A stretch of 64,000 nt of DNA. Origin: Deltaproteobacteria bacterium HGW-Deltaproteobacteria-14 (GTDB lineage: Bacteria > Myxococcota_A > UBA9042 > PHBI01). This document shows positions 33,687 to 43,322 of this stretch, piece by piece (the stretch's first letter is position 1; every line of letters begins with the position of its first letter). A model generated the notes under the pieces. That model saw only the letters and a program-made list of their open reading frames with translations, did no database searches and was not told where the DNA came from. The stretch covers positions 1 through 64,000 of the forward strand of contig PHBI01000004.1 in the NCBI GenBank assembly GCA_002841945.1, in the 5' to 3' direction. Position numbers and translations under genes: made by a program.

Positions 33687-35987
33687 TCAGTTCACCGTGA
33701 ACGAGCCGGTCAGCATGTTCGGGTCGCTAGCGTCGGACGAGGGCCCAACGAACAGCTCATAGGCCATCTTCTCGACCTTCCAGGCCTCGGCCCCGGTGTC
33801 CCAGTACGCCAGGTCGCTCGCGTCCACCGTCAGCGTGACGGTCCGCGTCTCGTTCGGCGCGATGTCCTCGACCCGGGCGAAGGCCTTCAGGTCCTTGACC
33901 GGGCGCCCCCAGGCGTCGTCCACGCCGGTGTTCGCGTAGCCGACGTACAGCTCGACGACCTCGGAGCCGGCCACGTCGCCGGCGTTCTTCACGTCGACCG
34001 TGACCGAGAGCGTCCCGTCGGCGCCGATCGTCGATTCTGCCACGCTCAGGTTGGCATATTCGAAGGTCGTGTAGCTCAGCCCGTAGCCGAACGCGTACTG
34101 CGCCGCGATGCCCTCCTTATCGAGCCAGCGGTAGCCGTGGTAGTAGTCGTAGACCACGTCTCCCTTGTTGGTGTTGTCGAAGACCGGCAGATCCGACTCG
34201 TTGACCGGGAAGCTCTGGCAGACCTTGCCGCTCGGGTTCACGTCGCCGAACAGGATCTCGGCCAGCGCCGTCCCCTCCTTCATGCCGGCGTACCACGACA
34301 TCAGCAGCGCGTCGGCGCCCGCGACCCAGTCCTTCACCACGATGGACGCCCCGCTCTTCATCACGACGACGACCTTCAGGTTCGGGTGGGTCGACTTCAG
34401 CGCGACCGCGTCGGCGATGTTGGTCAGGTCCCGCTGCGGCAGGTTCATGCTCACGCGGTCCTTCCACTCGCCCTCCTCGCCGCTGCTCGAGCGCGCCAGG
34501 TCGGCGTAGAAGTAGGCGGCGACGACGACGATCACGTCGGCGTCGGCCAGGTCGGCCTCGTGCCCGGCGACCTCCATGTAGGTGACGGTGTCCCCGCTGA
34601 AGGCGTCGCGGATGCCCTCGAAGGGGGTGGTGACGAGCTCGCCGTCGACGACCTTGGCGTCGCTCGAGCCCTTGTCCCCCATGTTCTCGCTGTTCGCGAA
34701 CTTCCCGATGACGGCGATCTTGCTCAGCGCGCTGGCGTCGAGGGGCAGCACGTCGTCGGCGAGCGAGCGCGCGTCGGGGCCGTTCTTCAGCAGGACCATC
34801 CCCTCGCGCGCGGCTTGGAGCGCCAGCTCCTGGCTCGCCTCGGACTTCGTGAGCCACGGGGTCCAGGCCGGGTCGTGGTCGAGGATGCCGTTATGGACCT
34901 TGGCGTACAGGATGCGCAGCACGGCCTCGTCGATGAGGTCCTCGGACACGAGCCCGCTGCCCACGGCGGTCACGAGGCTGAGCCCGTAGAAGTACTCGCT
35001 CTCGAAGATGCTCGGGAACGACCCCGAGCTGAACGGCATCTCGATGTCGAGCCCGGCCGCCGGCGAGGTCAGCGTGTTGCCCTTGGCGAACCAGTCCGAC
35101 ACGACCCAACCCTGGTACTTCCACTCGGTCTTCAGGATGTCGCGGACGGTCTCCTGGCTGTAGCACGCGTAGCTGCCGTTGACGCGGTTGTACGACGCCA
35201 TCACGCAGGAGACGCCTGCGTCGACGGCCTTCTTGAAGTGCGGCAGGTAGACCTCGCGCAGGGTGCGCTCGTCGAGGACCGCGTTCACGTGGATGCGCGT
35301 GTCTTCGATGTTGTTGGCGACGAAGTGCTTGGCGCACGCCTGGATGCGGTAGGTGTCCTCGACCGCCGTGCCGGGGTCGGCCGGGTCGGCGACCTTGGGG
35401 TCGTACTGCGCCCCATGGATGAACGCCGCCCCCATGGTCCCGAGCAGGAGCGTGTCCTCGCCGTAGCTCTCCTGGGCGCGGCCCCAGCGCGGATGCATCA
35501 CCTGGTTGATGGTCGGCGCCAGCAGGATGTGACGCCCGACGTAGCGCATCTCTTTGGCGCACGCCTTGCCGATCTTGCGCTCGAGCTCGAGGTTCCACGT
35601 CGACGCGCGCGCGGCGGCCACCGGAAAGACCGTCGTGCCGTAGTCGCTGTTGTACCAGCGCACACCCCGCGGGCCGTCCATGAACAGGAAGCCCGGGATC
35701 CCGAGGCGCTCGTTGGTCTGCTGGTCGAACATGTTGTTCGGGTTGTAGGTCGGCCCGCTCATCTGCTGGACCTTCTCCTCGAGGGACATGGCCCTGAGGA
35801 TCTGCAGCGCCCGGGTGACCTCGGCGTCGTCCTCGCACGGGAGGTTGGCCCGCCGTACGGTCGGGTCGCAGGTGTCGACCGGCCCGGTGTTGTTGCTGTC
35901 GGTCGTGCAGGTGGCGAGGGTCGTCAGGCCGAGCAGCGCGGCCAGCGCGACGCCGAGGGCGGGGGTCATCCCAGTCATCCGAAGCAT
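33687..35987 (-). CDS. GH3 beta-glycosidase lipoprotein (active)
   Basis: This is a 766-residue lipoprotein. The ATG at 35987 has GGAGGAG upstream, and a lipobox ends at Cys27 (LTTLATC). The GH3 N-terminal barrel carries the substrate-site MDGPRGVRW, ACAKHF (Lys220-His221) and the nucleophile Asp298 in WVVSDW. The alpha/beta-sandwich domain begins near residue 370 (REGMVLLKNG), and a fibronectin-III-like domain closes the protein (SVTVDVKNAGDVAGSEVVELYVGY-type strand). This three-domain layout is that of classical beta-glucosidases/xylosidases. All key residues are present, so it should release terminal sugars at the cell surface or in the periplasm. Confidence 0.93.
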   Translation of the reverse strand: MLRMTGMTPALGVALAALLGLTTLATCTTDSNNTGPVDTCDPTVRRANLPCEDDAEVTRALQILRAMSLEEKVQQMSGPTYNPNNMFDQQTNERLGIPGFLFMDGPRGVRWYNSDYGTTVFPVAAARASTWNLELERKIGKACAKEMRYVGRHILLAPTINQVMHPRWGRAQESYGEDTLLLGTMGAAFIHGAQYDPKVADPADPGTAVEDTYRIQACAKHFVANNIEDTRIHVNAVLDERTLREVYLPHFKKAVDAGVSCVMASYNRVNGSYACYSQETVRDILKTEWKYQGWVVSDWFAKGNTLTSPAAGLDIEMPFSSGSFPSIFESEYFYGLSLVTAVGSGLVSEDLIDEAVLRILYAKVHNGILDHDPAWTPWLTKSEASQELALQAAREGMVLLKNGPDARSLADDVLPLDASALSKIAVIGKFANSENMGDKGSSDAKVVDGELVTTPFEGIRDAFSGDTVTYMEVAGHEADLADADVIVVVAAYFYADLARSSSGEEGEWKDRVSMNLPQRDLTNIADAVALKSTHPNLKVVVVMKSGASIVVKDWVAGADALLMSWYAGMKEGTALAEILFGDVNPSGKVCQSFPVNESDLPVFDNTNKGDVVYDYYHGYRWLDKEGIAAQYAFGYGLSYTTFEYANLSVAESTIGADGTLSVTVDVKNAGDVAGSEVVELYVGYANTGVDDAWGRPVKDLKAFARVEDIAPNETRTVTLTVDASDLAYWDTGAEAWKVEKMAYELFVGPSSDASDPNMLTGSFTVN

Positions 35988-36043
35988 GGGGCGTCTCCTC
36001 CGTGCTGCGGGGCGCGCGGTGGCGCCCCGCGGGTGGGCTAGTC

Positions 36044-38383
36044 TCAGAAGGCGGAAGTGGTCAGGCCGAAGCCCGCGACGAAGGTGGCGTGCTGGCCGTC
36101 CCCGGCGACGTCCTCGCTCTGCGCGGCGGCGGCGACGTCCGACGCCGGCAGGCCGACCGGGAGCTTGCCGACGCCGTCCACGATGCCGAAGGCGACGTCG
36201 AGGACGATCTTGTCGGTCACGCTCCAGGCGTAGAAGAGGCCGCTCGGGTTGTAGCTCATGATCTCGCTCACGACCGAGGGGCGCCCGCCGTCGACGATGA
36301 CGATGATCTGGGTCTGCGACGTCGCGAGCCCGTCGATGGCGTTGCGCGCGAAGGCGAGGTCGTCGAGCTGGTCGGCGTTGTCGTTGGTCGCGTACTCGAG
36401 CGACGCCTTCGAGTAGTGGAGCGCGCCGCTGTCGGGATCGGCCGAGTACGGCGCGTCGATGCGGATGAAGACGTAGTTCGAGTTGGCGATGCGCTCGGCG
36501 GCGGTGGTGACCGCGACGCCCGCGATCTCGGTGGCGTCGTTGGTGAGCTCGCCATAGCCGGTCGAGACCGAGCGGATGTAGTCGAGGTCGAAGCTGCCCA
36601 TGATGAAGTAGGAGCAGCCCGCGTGGACGTAGGGCTCGCCCGGCGGGGCCGGCAGGACCTTCAGCGTGCCGTTGCCGGCGTTGCCCTTGTCGCCGAGCTG
36701 GGTGCCGTCGCCGTCGCCGTCGAGCCAGCCGCTGGGCTTGTTCTTGTTGAGGAGCAGCACCATCGAGCGGTTCATGGCGTCGAGGCCCGCGCGGTAGGAG
36801 GTGTCGGTGTTGACGAGCGCGGGGGCCTGCGCGGCGTCGATGTACGGGTCCTCGAAGAGGCCGAGGGCGAACATCAGCGACAGGGCGTGCCCGGCGGCGC
36901 GATCGATCTCGGCGTCGGTGATGAGGCTGGCGGTCTTGGCGTCGGCGATGGGGGCCGTCGTGTCGAGGCCGCCGAACTGGTCGACGCCGGCGTTGACGGC
37001 CGCGGCGAGGCGCTGGGCCTTGGTCATCGACTCGACACCCCACGGGGCGCCGAGCGCGGCCCCACCGGCGTCGTCGAGGACGCCCCAGGGAGCGAGCACG
37101 AGCCCGTCGAACTGGAAGTGGTCGCGGAGGGCGTCGGTGATGATGGCGCTGTTGAACGAGGCGCCGACCTGGTCGATGGAGGTGCCGTCGAGGGTTCCGC
37201 CGAGGCCGGTCCAGCTGCCGGTCTCCGGGACGCCGTAGGCCGGCATGACGCCCGCGACGCCGCCGTCGAACGCCTTGGCGAAGGCCGCCATGTGCGCGTC
37301 GATGTTCGTGCCGGTGTAGCTGAGGTGCTTGCCCTTGGCGAGGCGGCCGTCCCAGCCGCCGGTGCTGGCGCCGCCACCCGGGAAGTGGCTGACCACGGCG
37401 GCGACGCTCTCCTGCCCGAGGGCCTCGCCCTGCAGGCCCTTGAGGTACGCGGCGACCATGTCGGCGACGGCGCCGCTGTCCTCGCCGAAGGTGAACTGGC
37501 TCGGGTACCACCGCGGGTCGGTGGCGAGGTCGGCGGGAACCGACAGCGCCATGCGCACGCCGATGGCGCGCAGCTCCTGCGAGACGACCTGGCCGAAGCC
37601 CTCGACCTTGGCGGGGTCACCGGTGGCGGCGAGGCCGAGCTCGTGCGGCCACTTGGAGAAGCCGGCGGACTTTTCGCGGCCGTTGCCTTCGGAGTGGGCG
37701 GGCTCCATGCTGAGGACGAAGGGGACGCCGAGGGCGGTGCCTTCGCACAGCTCCTGGATGTTGTTGGCCCAGGTCGCGCGGGCGGTGACCTGACCGGCCA
37801 CGGCGGTGTTGAGGCCGAAGCGGGCGTTCTGGCTGGTGATGAGGGACTGCAGCCCGGCGGAGACCGCCTGGTCGCTCGAGCTCGGGGCGTCGGTGGTGGT
37901 CGGGTGGACCATCAGGCCCATCTTCTCGGCGGGCGTCATGCGAGCGAGCAGGTCGGTCGCGCGCTCCGCCGGGGTGAGGGTCCAGTCCTCGTAGTCGTCG
38001 AGGGCGCCGTTGTCGTTGGAGTCCTTGAAGTCGAGGCTGACCGAGCACGTCGTGGTCGCGTCGTCGGCGAGGCTCGACCAGGTGATCGCCTGGGTGATCG
38101 TGTCCTTGCTGCGCCCCTCGATCGACGGCTGGGCGTCGAGCAAGGCTTGCCGCCTGGCGGCGTTCGCGGGCTTGTCGCACTCGGTGAGCGGGCCGGTGTC
38201 CACGAGGACGCCCGTGTCCCCGCCGGTGTCGAGGATCGTGTCGCCCACGGTCCCGTCGGCGTCGCCGGTCGTCGAGTCGACCTGGTAGGTGTCCGCGTCG
38301 GTCTCGGGCTTGCCGCTGTCGCTCGTGCAGGCGACTCCGCTCCACGTGAGCACCACTGCGAGGGGGATCCAGAGCTTCTTCAT
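36044..38383 (-). CDS. GH3-family lipoprotein with degenerate active site
   Basis: This is a 779-residue lipoprotein (ATG at 38383, lipobox GVAC, Cys19), followed by an Asp/Thr-rich linker and an EF-hand-like loop (DSNDNGALDDYEDW). The GH3 fold is clear, but the catalytic positions are changed. The usual KHFPG is SHFPG (Ser332), the nucleophile motif SDW is APW (Pro432 in GLVLAPWG), and the substrate-binding ADP segment is MEP. Both neighbours keep these residues. It should be inactive as a hydrolase by the GH3 mechanism and may act as a carbohydrate-binding or partner subunit. The C-terminal fibronectin domain is absent. Confidence 0.88.
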   Translation of the reverse strand: MKKLWIPLAVVLTWSGVACTSDSGKPETDADTYQVDSTTGDADGTVGDTILDTGGDTGVLVDTGPLTECDKPANAARRQALLDAQPSIEGRSKDTITQAITWSSLADDATTTCSVSLDFKDSNDNGALDDYEDWTLTPAERATDLLARMTPAEKMGLMVHPTTTDAPSSSDQAVSAGLQSLITSQNARFGLNTAVAGQVTARATWANNIQELCEGTALGVPFVLSMEPAHSEGNGREKSAGFSKWPHELGLAATGDPAKVEGFGQVVSQELRAIGVRMALSVPADLATDPRWYPSQFTFGEDSGAVADMVAAYLKGLQGEALGQESVAAVVSHFPGGGASTGGWDGRLAKGKHLSYTGTNIDAHMAAFAKAFDGGVAGVMPAYGVPETGSWTGLGGTLDGTSIDQVGASFNSAIITDALRDHFQFDGLVLAPWGVLDDAGGAALGAPWGVESMTKAQRLAAAVNAGVDQFGGLDTTAPIADAKTASLITDAEIDRAAGHALSLMFALGLFEDPYIDAAQAPALVNTDTSYRAGLDAMNRSMVLLLNKNKPSGWLDGDGDGTQLGDKGNAGNGTLKVLPAPPGEPYVHAGCSYFIMGSFDLDYIRSVSTGYGELTNDATEIAGVAVTTAAERIANSNYVFIRIDAPYSADPDSGALHYSKASLEYATNDNADQLDDLAFARNAIDGLATSQTQIIVIVDGGRPSVVSEIMSYNPSGLFYAWSVTDKIVLDVAFGIVDGVGKLPVGLPASDVAAAAQSEDVAGDGQHATFVAGFGLTTSAF

Positions 38384-38534
38384 CGGAGCACCATCCTTTC
38401 GGGTTCGTTCGCTCAGCGCGCTTGGGCGCAGGGGGCTCGGGGCGGGCTCGCACGGAGGCGTGCGGGGCACACGAGCCGATCGGGAGGGGATGGTCCCCGG
38501 GGCGCCCGCACGCTCCCGGGGACCATCATCGTCG

Positions 38535-41201
38535 CTACAGGGTCGAGCCGGAGCCGAGCTTGTAGGTCGGGTTCACGGTGTCGGCCGGGACGTCCTCGAA
38601 CTGCGCCTCGACGGCGGCGTCGGAGCTCGGGATCTCCATCGGCAGCACGGCCTCGCCGTAGCGGTAGCCCTCGGGCGAGGTCGGCACGTTCTGGTTGAAG
38701 ACGAAGTCCAGCACAGCGCGATCGATGGCGCCGAACTCGACGAGGAAGGCGTCGACGCCCTTGCCACGGCCCTGCTCGATGTTCGCCTCGTCGCTGACCA
38801 GCGGGTAGCTCCCCGCCTCACCCGGCAGCTCGTCGAGGGTCGTCAGGCCGTTGATGAACGGCTTCACGATGCCGGGACGATCGAAGTGCATGACGAGGAC
38901 GATGCGCAGGTTCGGGTTGGTCGCGGCGATCGCGGTGCCCGCTGCGTCGGTGTAGCCGTCACGGGCGCGGAAGGCGTCGATGACGCGGTTGCGGTCTTGG
39001 ATCGAGTTGCGGATGCTGCCGTCGTTGGACTGCCCCGGGAAGGCGCCGTCGAAGGACAGCGGAACGCCGGCGTCGAGGCCGAAGTACGAGCCCTTGCGAG
39101 CCGAGATGCGCAGGATGGCGATGTCGGCGTCGGCGAGGCCGGTGGCCTGGACGATCGGCAGCGACGTCGCGCTGCCGGCGGCGGTGTAGTCGTACTCGCC
39201 GTAGCCGGCGACGCTGGTCATGTCGTCGGGCTTCTCGGGATCGGCCACGAGGCGGTCGACGACGCCGTCGAACCACACCTTGATGGTGCCGTCGTTGTTG
39301 GTGTCGTCGAGGTACTCACCGACCTGCGGGGTGCTGTCGTCGTTGGCGTCCTTGTAGCGGCTGCCGTCGATCGGCAGGAACTTGGTCGCCTGGTTGCCGC
39401 TCTGCTCGTGGGCGGCGTTGGCGAGCAGCACGATGGCCTTCTTCTGAGCGATGAAGCCGGCCTCGAGGTTCGCGGCGGAGCGCACGTCCGCAGCGGCCGG
39501 GTCGACGTAGGGGTTCTCGAAGAGCCCGAGCTTGAAGCTCATCTCGAGGATCTTCTCGACCGCGCCGTCGATGTCGGCCTCGGTGATGTAGCCGAGGTCG
39601 TAGGCGTCCTGGAAGTTGCTCTCCCGGTCGCTGCCGAACTGATGCGAGCCAGCCCAGAGCCACATGGCGGCGCGGAGCGGGGTCGGGATGGACTCGGCGT
39701 TGTACTTGTGGCCGAGGGTGCCCCAGTCACCGGTCACCATGCCGGTGAAGCCCATCTCCTCTTTCAGGTAGTCGGTGATGAGGGTGGCGCTGAAGCCCGC
39801 GGCGAGCTGCTCTGGGTCGTACTCGAACTGGTCCTTGAAGATGCTGTAGCACGGCATGACCGCGGCCACGCCGGCGTCGATGGCGGCCTGGAACGCGATC
39901 TGGTGGTACTCGAAGTAGCCGCCCGGGTAGACGTTGTAGCGGCCCGAGTAGCTGTGGCTGTCCATCCCGTCCTCGTCGGCGCCGGCGCCCGGGAAGTGCT
40001 TCATAGTCGCGGCGATGCCGACGGGCAGCCCGCCGACGCCGGTGCCCTGGAAGCCCGCGATGCACTCGCGGGTGTGCATCGCGACCGCGTACGCGTTGAC
40101 GCCGAAGGTGTTCTGGACGCGCGCCCAGCGCGGCTCGGTGGCGATGTCGGCCATCGGGCCGAGCTGCCAGGTGAAGCCCATGGCGCGGAACTCGCGGCGG
40201 ACGGTGTCGCCGTACTGGCGGGTGACGACCGGGTCGTTGATGGCGCCGAGGCCGAGCGGGTACGGCCAGGGCGAGACGACCGAGCTGGGGTTCACGCTCT
40301 GCTCGCCGGTGTTGTTGTTGGTCGACAGCCCGAAGCCGTGGATCGGGTCGGCGGTGATGGTCACCGGGATGCCCCAGGGCTGGGTCTCGGCGAGCTCCTG
40401 GACGTTGTTGAGGTAGACCGCGAGCTGCTGCGGGGTGCGCGAGCCGGTGCGGATCAGGGCGTAGCGCTCGAACTTCTCGACGATAGCGGCGGTGACGTTG
40501 TCGGGGATGGTCCCGTCCTCGGTGCCGCTACCGACGCGGCTGCCCTCGCTCATCGTGCCGACCTTCTCCGGGATGCTCATCTTGGAGACGAGGTCCTTGG
40601 CGCGGCAGATCTCGAGCAGGCGCCAGTCCTCGTAGGGGTCGAGGGCGCCGTCGCCGCTGAGGTCCTTGAACTGCAGGCCGTCGACGGTGATGACCGCCTT
40701 CTGGGAGGTGGCGGTCTTGGCGACCACCGTCGGCTGCGTCGTGTAGACGTGCACGCTGCACGGGTCGACCTCAGGCGTCCCGCAGATGCCGTCGATGCAG
40801 GTCAGGTCGCCGGCGCAGGTGCCGGTCGGGTTGCTCGACGAGCACAGGCTCGCCGTGGCGACGCACATGCCCTCGACGCAGACGCTGCCGAGCTCGCATG
40901 GGCCGGTCGGAGCCGTCGGGCTGCACAGCGCGGTCTCGAGCACGCAGCCGCCGGCGAAGCAGATGGTGCCCGCGGTGCAGGCGCCGGTCAGGTTGGTCGG
41001 GCTGCACAGCGTGGCGCTGTCGACGCACTCGGCCTCGAAGCAGATCTGCCCAGCGTCGCACTGCCCCGTGGGGTGGGTTGCGTCACACGCGGGGAAGACC
41101 TCGTTTGTGACGGTGATCGTCTCCGTCTTCGTGTCCTGGGCGCACGCGGCCATGCCGAGCATGGCGAGTATCGCTACCGAACTCCTCAGCGGTCCTCTCA
41201 T
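38535..41201 (-). CDS. GH3 glycosidase lipoprotein with Cys-rich N-terminal repeats
   Basis: This 888-residue lipoprotein starts at the ATG at 41201 (GGAG 7 bases upstream); a TTG two codons earlier is less likely. The lipobox is MAAC (Cys20). Residues 35-150 hold four Cys-rich units of about 28 residues (type LCSPTNLTGACTAGTICFAG). An EF-hand-like DLSGDGALDPYEDW at about 181-194 leads into the GH3 barrel. TADPIHG (282-288), KHFPG (401-405) and nucleophile Asp492 in MVTGDW are intact, as in exo-beta-glucanase-type GH3 enzymes. The Cys-rich region is probably a disulfide-knotted stalk or a binding module. It is the first enzyme gene after the regulator. Confidence 0.92.
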   Translation of the reverse strand: MRGPLRSSVAILAMLGMAACAQDTKTETITVTNEVFPACDATHPTGQCDAGQICFEAECVDSATLCSPTNLTGACTAGTICFAGGCVLETALCSPTAPTGPCELGSVCVEGMCVATASLCSSSNPTGTCAGDLTCIDGICGTPEVDPCSVHVYTTQPTVVAKTATSQKAVITVDGLQFKDLSGDGALDPYEDWRLLEICRAKDLVSKMSIPEKVGTMSEGSRVGSGTEDGTIPDNVTAAIVEKFERYALIRTGSRTPQQLAVYLNNVQELAETQPWGIPVTITADPIHGFGLSTNNNTGEQSVNPSSVVSPWPYPLGLGAINDPVVTRQYGDTVRREFRAMGFTWQLGPMADIATEPRWARVQNTFGVNAYAVAMHTRECIAGFQGTGVGGLPVGIAATMKHFPGAGADEDGMDSHSYSGRYNVYPGGYFEYHQIAFQAAIDAGVAAVMPCYSIFKDQFEYDPEQLAAGFSATLITDYLKEEMGFTGMVTGDWGTLGHKYNAESIPTPLRAAMWLWAGSHQFGSDRESNFQDAYDLGYITEADIDGAVEKILEMSFKLGLFENPYVDPAAADVRSAANLEAGFIAQKKAIVLLANAAHEQSGNQATKFLPIDGSRYKDANDDSTPQVGEYLDDTNNDGTIKVWFDGVVDRLVADPEKPDDMTSVAGYGEYDYTAAGSATSLPIVQATGLADADIAILRISARKGSYFGLDAGVPLSFDGAFPGQSNDGSIRNSIQDRNRVIDAFRARDGYTDAAGTAIAATNPNLRIVLVMHFDRPGIVKPFINGLTTLDELPGEAGSYPLVSDEANIEQGRGKGVDAFLVEFGAIDRAVLDFVFNQNVPTSPEGYRYGEAVLPMEIPSSDAAVEAQFEDVPADTVNPTYKLGSGSTL

Positions 41202-41251
41202 GTCCAATCTCCTTGATGACCTTCACACCGGTGGCGCGAGTGGCTGCGGTC

Positions 41252-41268
41252 CGGGGAAACCGTCCCCG
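41252..41268 (-). promoter_or_regulatory. Hairpin/palindrome ahead of the first GH3 gene
   Basis: CGGGGA, five bases, TCCCCG form a 6-bp inverted repeat in the 176-base gap between the ROK gene and the first GH3 gene, about 50 bases before the start codon. It could be an operator or an attenuator for the enzyme genes. Evidence is the repeat alone. Confidence 0.25.
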
Positions 41269-41377
41269 CGGCGGAGGCATTGACGAGCGCGTACGGCGGC
41301 ACGCTCAGCCCGAGAGTCTCCCTGCGATGCGCGGATTTGCGCCCCGGGATCACAGAAAATCATTTGTCTTCAGATCA

Positions 41378-42718
41378 TTACCCGCGGCCCCGCCCCCCCA
41401 TACGCCAGATGCTCGAGACCTGTGACGGTGCGGGAACGGGGGCGTCCTGCTCGGACGCCCAGAACAATGAGAGGTCGGCGAGCGCAGCGCGCAGCACCAG
41501 CGTGGCTGCGCCGATGGCGATCTGCGACTGGCCGAGGGGAGAGATGACGACCTCGGCGCGCTCCACGGAGCTCCACAGGGCGCGGTCGCGCACCGTCTCG
41601 CGGAGCGGGATCAGCAGCAGGTCGCCGGCGTGGGACAGGCGGCCGCCGATGATGACGCGCGCCGGGTTCAAGAGGTTGAGCAGGTTGGCCACACCGACAC
41701 CGAGGTGGCTGCCGGCGTCGGCGATGATCTCGCGAGCGAGGGCGTCGCCGGCCTTCGCGTGGGCGACGACGTCGGCGAGGGTGAGCTCGGCGATGCCCGC
41801 GAGGCTCGTCTCGCGGCCGCCGGCGATGGCCTCGTGGGCCTGCTCGATGACCGAGCCGGAGCCGATCTCGGCCTCGAGGCAACCCTTCAGACCGCAGCGG
41901 CAGCGGCGACCGTTCGCGTCGACGGTGGTGTGTCCGATCTCGCCGGCGATCCCGCTGAAGCCGCGGTAGACCTGCCCCTGGACGATGTGGCCGGCGCCGA
42001 CGCCGGTCGCGACCTTGATGAAGGTGAAGTCCGAGATGCCTTGGCCCGCACCGACGAGGGCCTCGGCGAGGGCGCCGCAGTTGGCGTCGTTGTCGACGAA
42101 GACCCGAACGTCGGTCCGGTGGTGAAGCTGCGCCGCGAGGCGGACCTCGGCCCATTCCGGGAGGAGGCGCGGGGACAGGCGGTCGGGGGTCTGGCCATCG
42201 ACCGGGCACGGCACCGCGATGCCGAGGCCGAGGAGCTCGCCTTGGGCCTCCGGCCGGACCTTCGCCTCGTCGACGAGCTCGCCGATGAGGCGCAGCGTCC
42301 CCGGCGGATCGTTGGGGACGTCGTGGTGGATCGAGCGGCTCCAGAGGACCGCGCCGCGCAGATCGCAGAGCGCGATCGCGACGTGGGAGGCGCCCATCTC
42401 GACGCCGATGATGTAGTTGCGCTGGGTGTTGAAGCGCAGGACCACTGGCGGGCGCCCGCCACGCGAGGGGGCGATGTGACTGCTCGAGAGGAGGTCCGCA
42501 GCCATCAGGTCCGAGACGATCGTCGAGACGGTCGAGGCCGACAGCCCCGCGTCGCGCGCCAGGTCCGCCCGTGAGATGCCCTCGGCGTGCGCCCAGGCCA
42601 GGTTCGCCAGAATCGAGGCGTTGTGGCTCCGCATCGCCTGCGTATCGGCGCTTCGCGAACGACTTTCTTCGATTGGCGGAAAAACGAACATGGGCAGAGA
42701 TTCTTTGCACAGACCCAT
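41378..42718 (-). CDS. ROK-family transcriptional regulator (XylR/NagC type)
   Basis: This 446-residue product, taken from the ATG at 42718, has no signal sequence. A winged helix-turn-helix (about 40-90, SRADLARDAGLSASTVSTIV) precedes a sugar-kinase-like ROK domain: GVEMGASHVAIAL (phosphate-binding start), FVDNDANCGALAE, and the zinc motif CRCGLKGCLE. Fused HTH-ROK proteins are sugar-responsive repressors. Its place at the head of the leftward GH3-porin-MFS row strongly suggests it controls that locus, with the released sugar as inducer. A shorter start at 42691 is possible. Confidence 0.9.
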   Translation of the reverse strand: MGLCKESLPMFVFPPIEESRSRSADTQAMRSHNASILANLAWAHAEGISRADLARDAGLSASTVSTIVSDLMAADLLSSSHIAPSRGGRPPVVLRFNTQRNYIIGVEMGASHVAIALCDLRGAVLWSRSIHHDVPNDPPGTLRLIGELVDEAKVRPEAQGELLGLGIAVPCPVDGQTPDRLSPRLLPEWAEVRLAAQLHHRTDVRVFVDNDANCGALAEALVGAGQGISDFTFIKVATGVGAGHIVQGQVYRGFSGIAGEIGHTTVDANGRRCRCGLKGCLEAEIGSGSVIEQAHEAIAGGRETSLAGIAELTLADVVAHAKAGDALAREIIADAGSHLGVGVANLLNLLNPARVIIGGRLSHAGDLLLIPLRETVRDRALWSSVERAEVVISPLGQSQIAIGAATLVLRAALADLSLFWASEQDAPVPAPSQVSSIWRMGGRGRG

Positions 42719-42733
42719 GGAGTCAACTTCTTT

Positions 42734-42762
42734 CTTGCGGACACAGAATAAAGTATCGCAAG
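42734..42762. promoter_or_regulatory. Inverted repeat ahead of the ROK regulator gene
   Basis: CTTGCG (42734-42739) and CGCAAG (42757-42762) flank a 17-base AT-rich core, just upstream of the ROK start codon. This fits an autoregulatory operator or promoter. The rest of the 348-base divergent gap (42719-43066) shows nothing else I can support. Confidence 0.35.
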
Positions 42763-43066
42763 ACCGCTCTGTATCGCGCTCACGCAGGTCTGCCGCGATC
42801 AACAACCCTTGGCGACGCTCGGGGCTGGGTCTCCGGGGTCGCCGTGAGACCCATCGCGAGACCTGTTTACGAATCCCAAACCCGTCGGGCCGGCGAAGCC
42901 CCCGGCGCTCCGTCCCGAGCGTTTATCGGGCGGTGACCGCCACGGCCTGCGCCGAGTCGCCCGGCGGATGGTGGGCGTCCCGCCCGCCGGGGCCCGGACA
43001 CCAGTGGGCTGATGGCTCGGCCAGGTAGGCTTGCCGGGGGGCACGCCAGCGTGCCACCGTGCGCTC

Positions 43067-43315
43067 ATGGTCGTTCAAGGTGGCGAGGTTGAAGCTTGGA
43101 TCCGAGCCCGCGTGGCGCGGGTGGGGGGCGCCGGCGTGACCGACGACGACGAGCTGACCGGCGCCGAAGGCGTCGGCTTCGACTCAGTGCGGGTCGTCGA
43201 GCTGCTCCTCGCCTGCGAGGAGCGCTTCGGGGTCGAACTCCCCGCCGAGGAGCTGCTGTCGACGCCGCTGACCATCCGCCGGCTCCCTGAGCGCGTCGCG
43301 CGCGCCGGGCGGTAG
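43067..43315 (+). CDS. Acyl carrier protein
   Basis: This is an 82-residue acidic protein of the phosphopantetheine-carrier fold. The attachment serine lies in GFDSVRVVEL, with the helix-II pattern LLLACEERFGVEL after it, as in ACPs. The ATG at 43067 fits the usual 80-residue length. It is followed 7 bases later by a fatty-acyl-AMP ligase gene, the standard pairing in which the ligase activates a fatty acid and loads it on the carrier for lipopeptide or polyketide synthesis. Because that ligase is broken, the carrier may be an orphan. Confidence 0.85.
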   Translation: MVVQGGEVEAWIRARVARVGGAGVTDDDELTGAEGVGFDSVRVVELLLACEERFGVELPAEELLSTPLTIRRLPERVARAGR

Positions 43316-43322
43316 CGACGCC

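Noticed and set aside
35988-37511. A 1274-codon leftward frame joining two GH3 genes
   Set aside because: Only its second part (from 35987) has GH3 character. The upstream part is an out-of-phase shadow of the next GH3 gene.
33663-38698. Very long rightward open frames opposite the GH3 genes
   Set aside because: They are antisense frames kept open by GC-rich codon bias. The leftward frames carry signal peptides, ribosome sites and GH3 motifs; the rightward ones have low-complexity, Arg/Gly/Val-rich translations.
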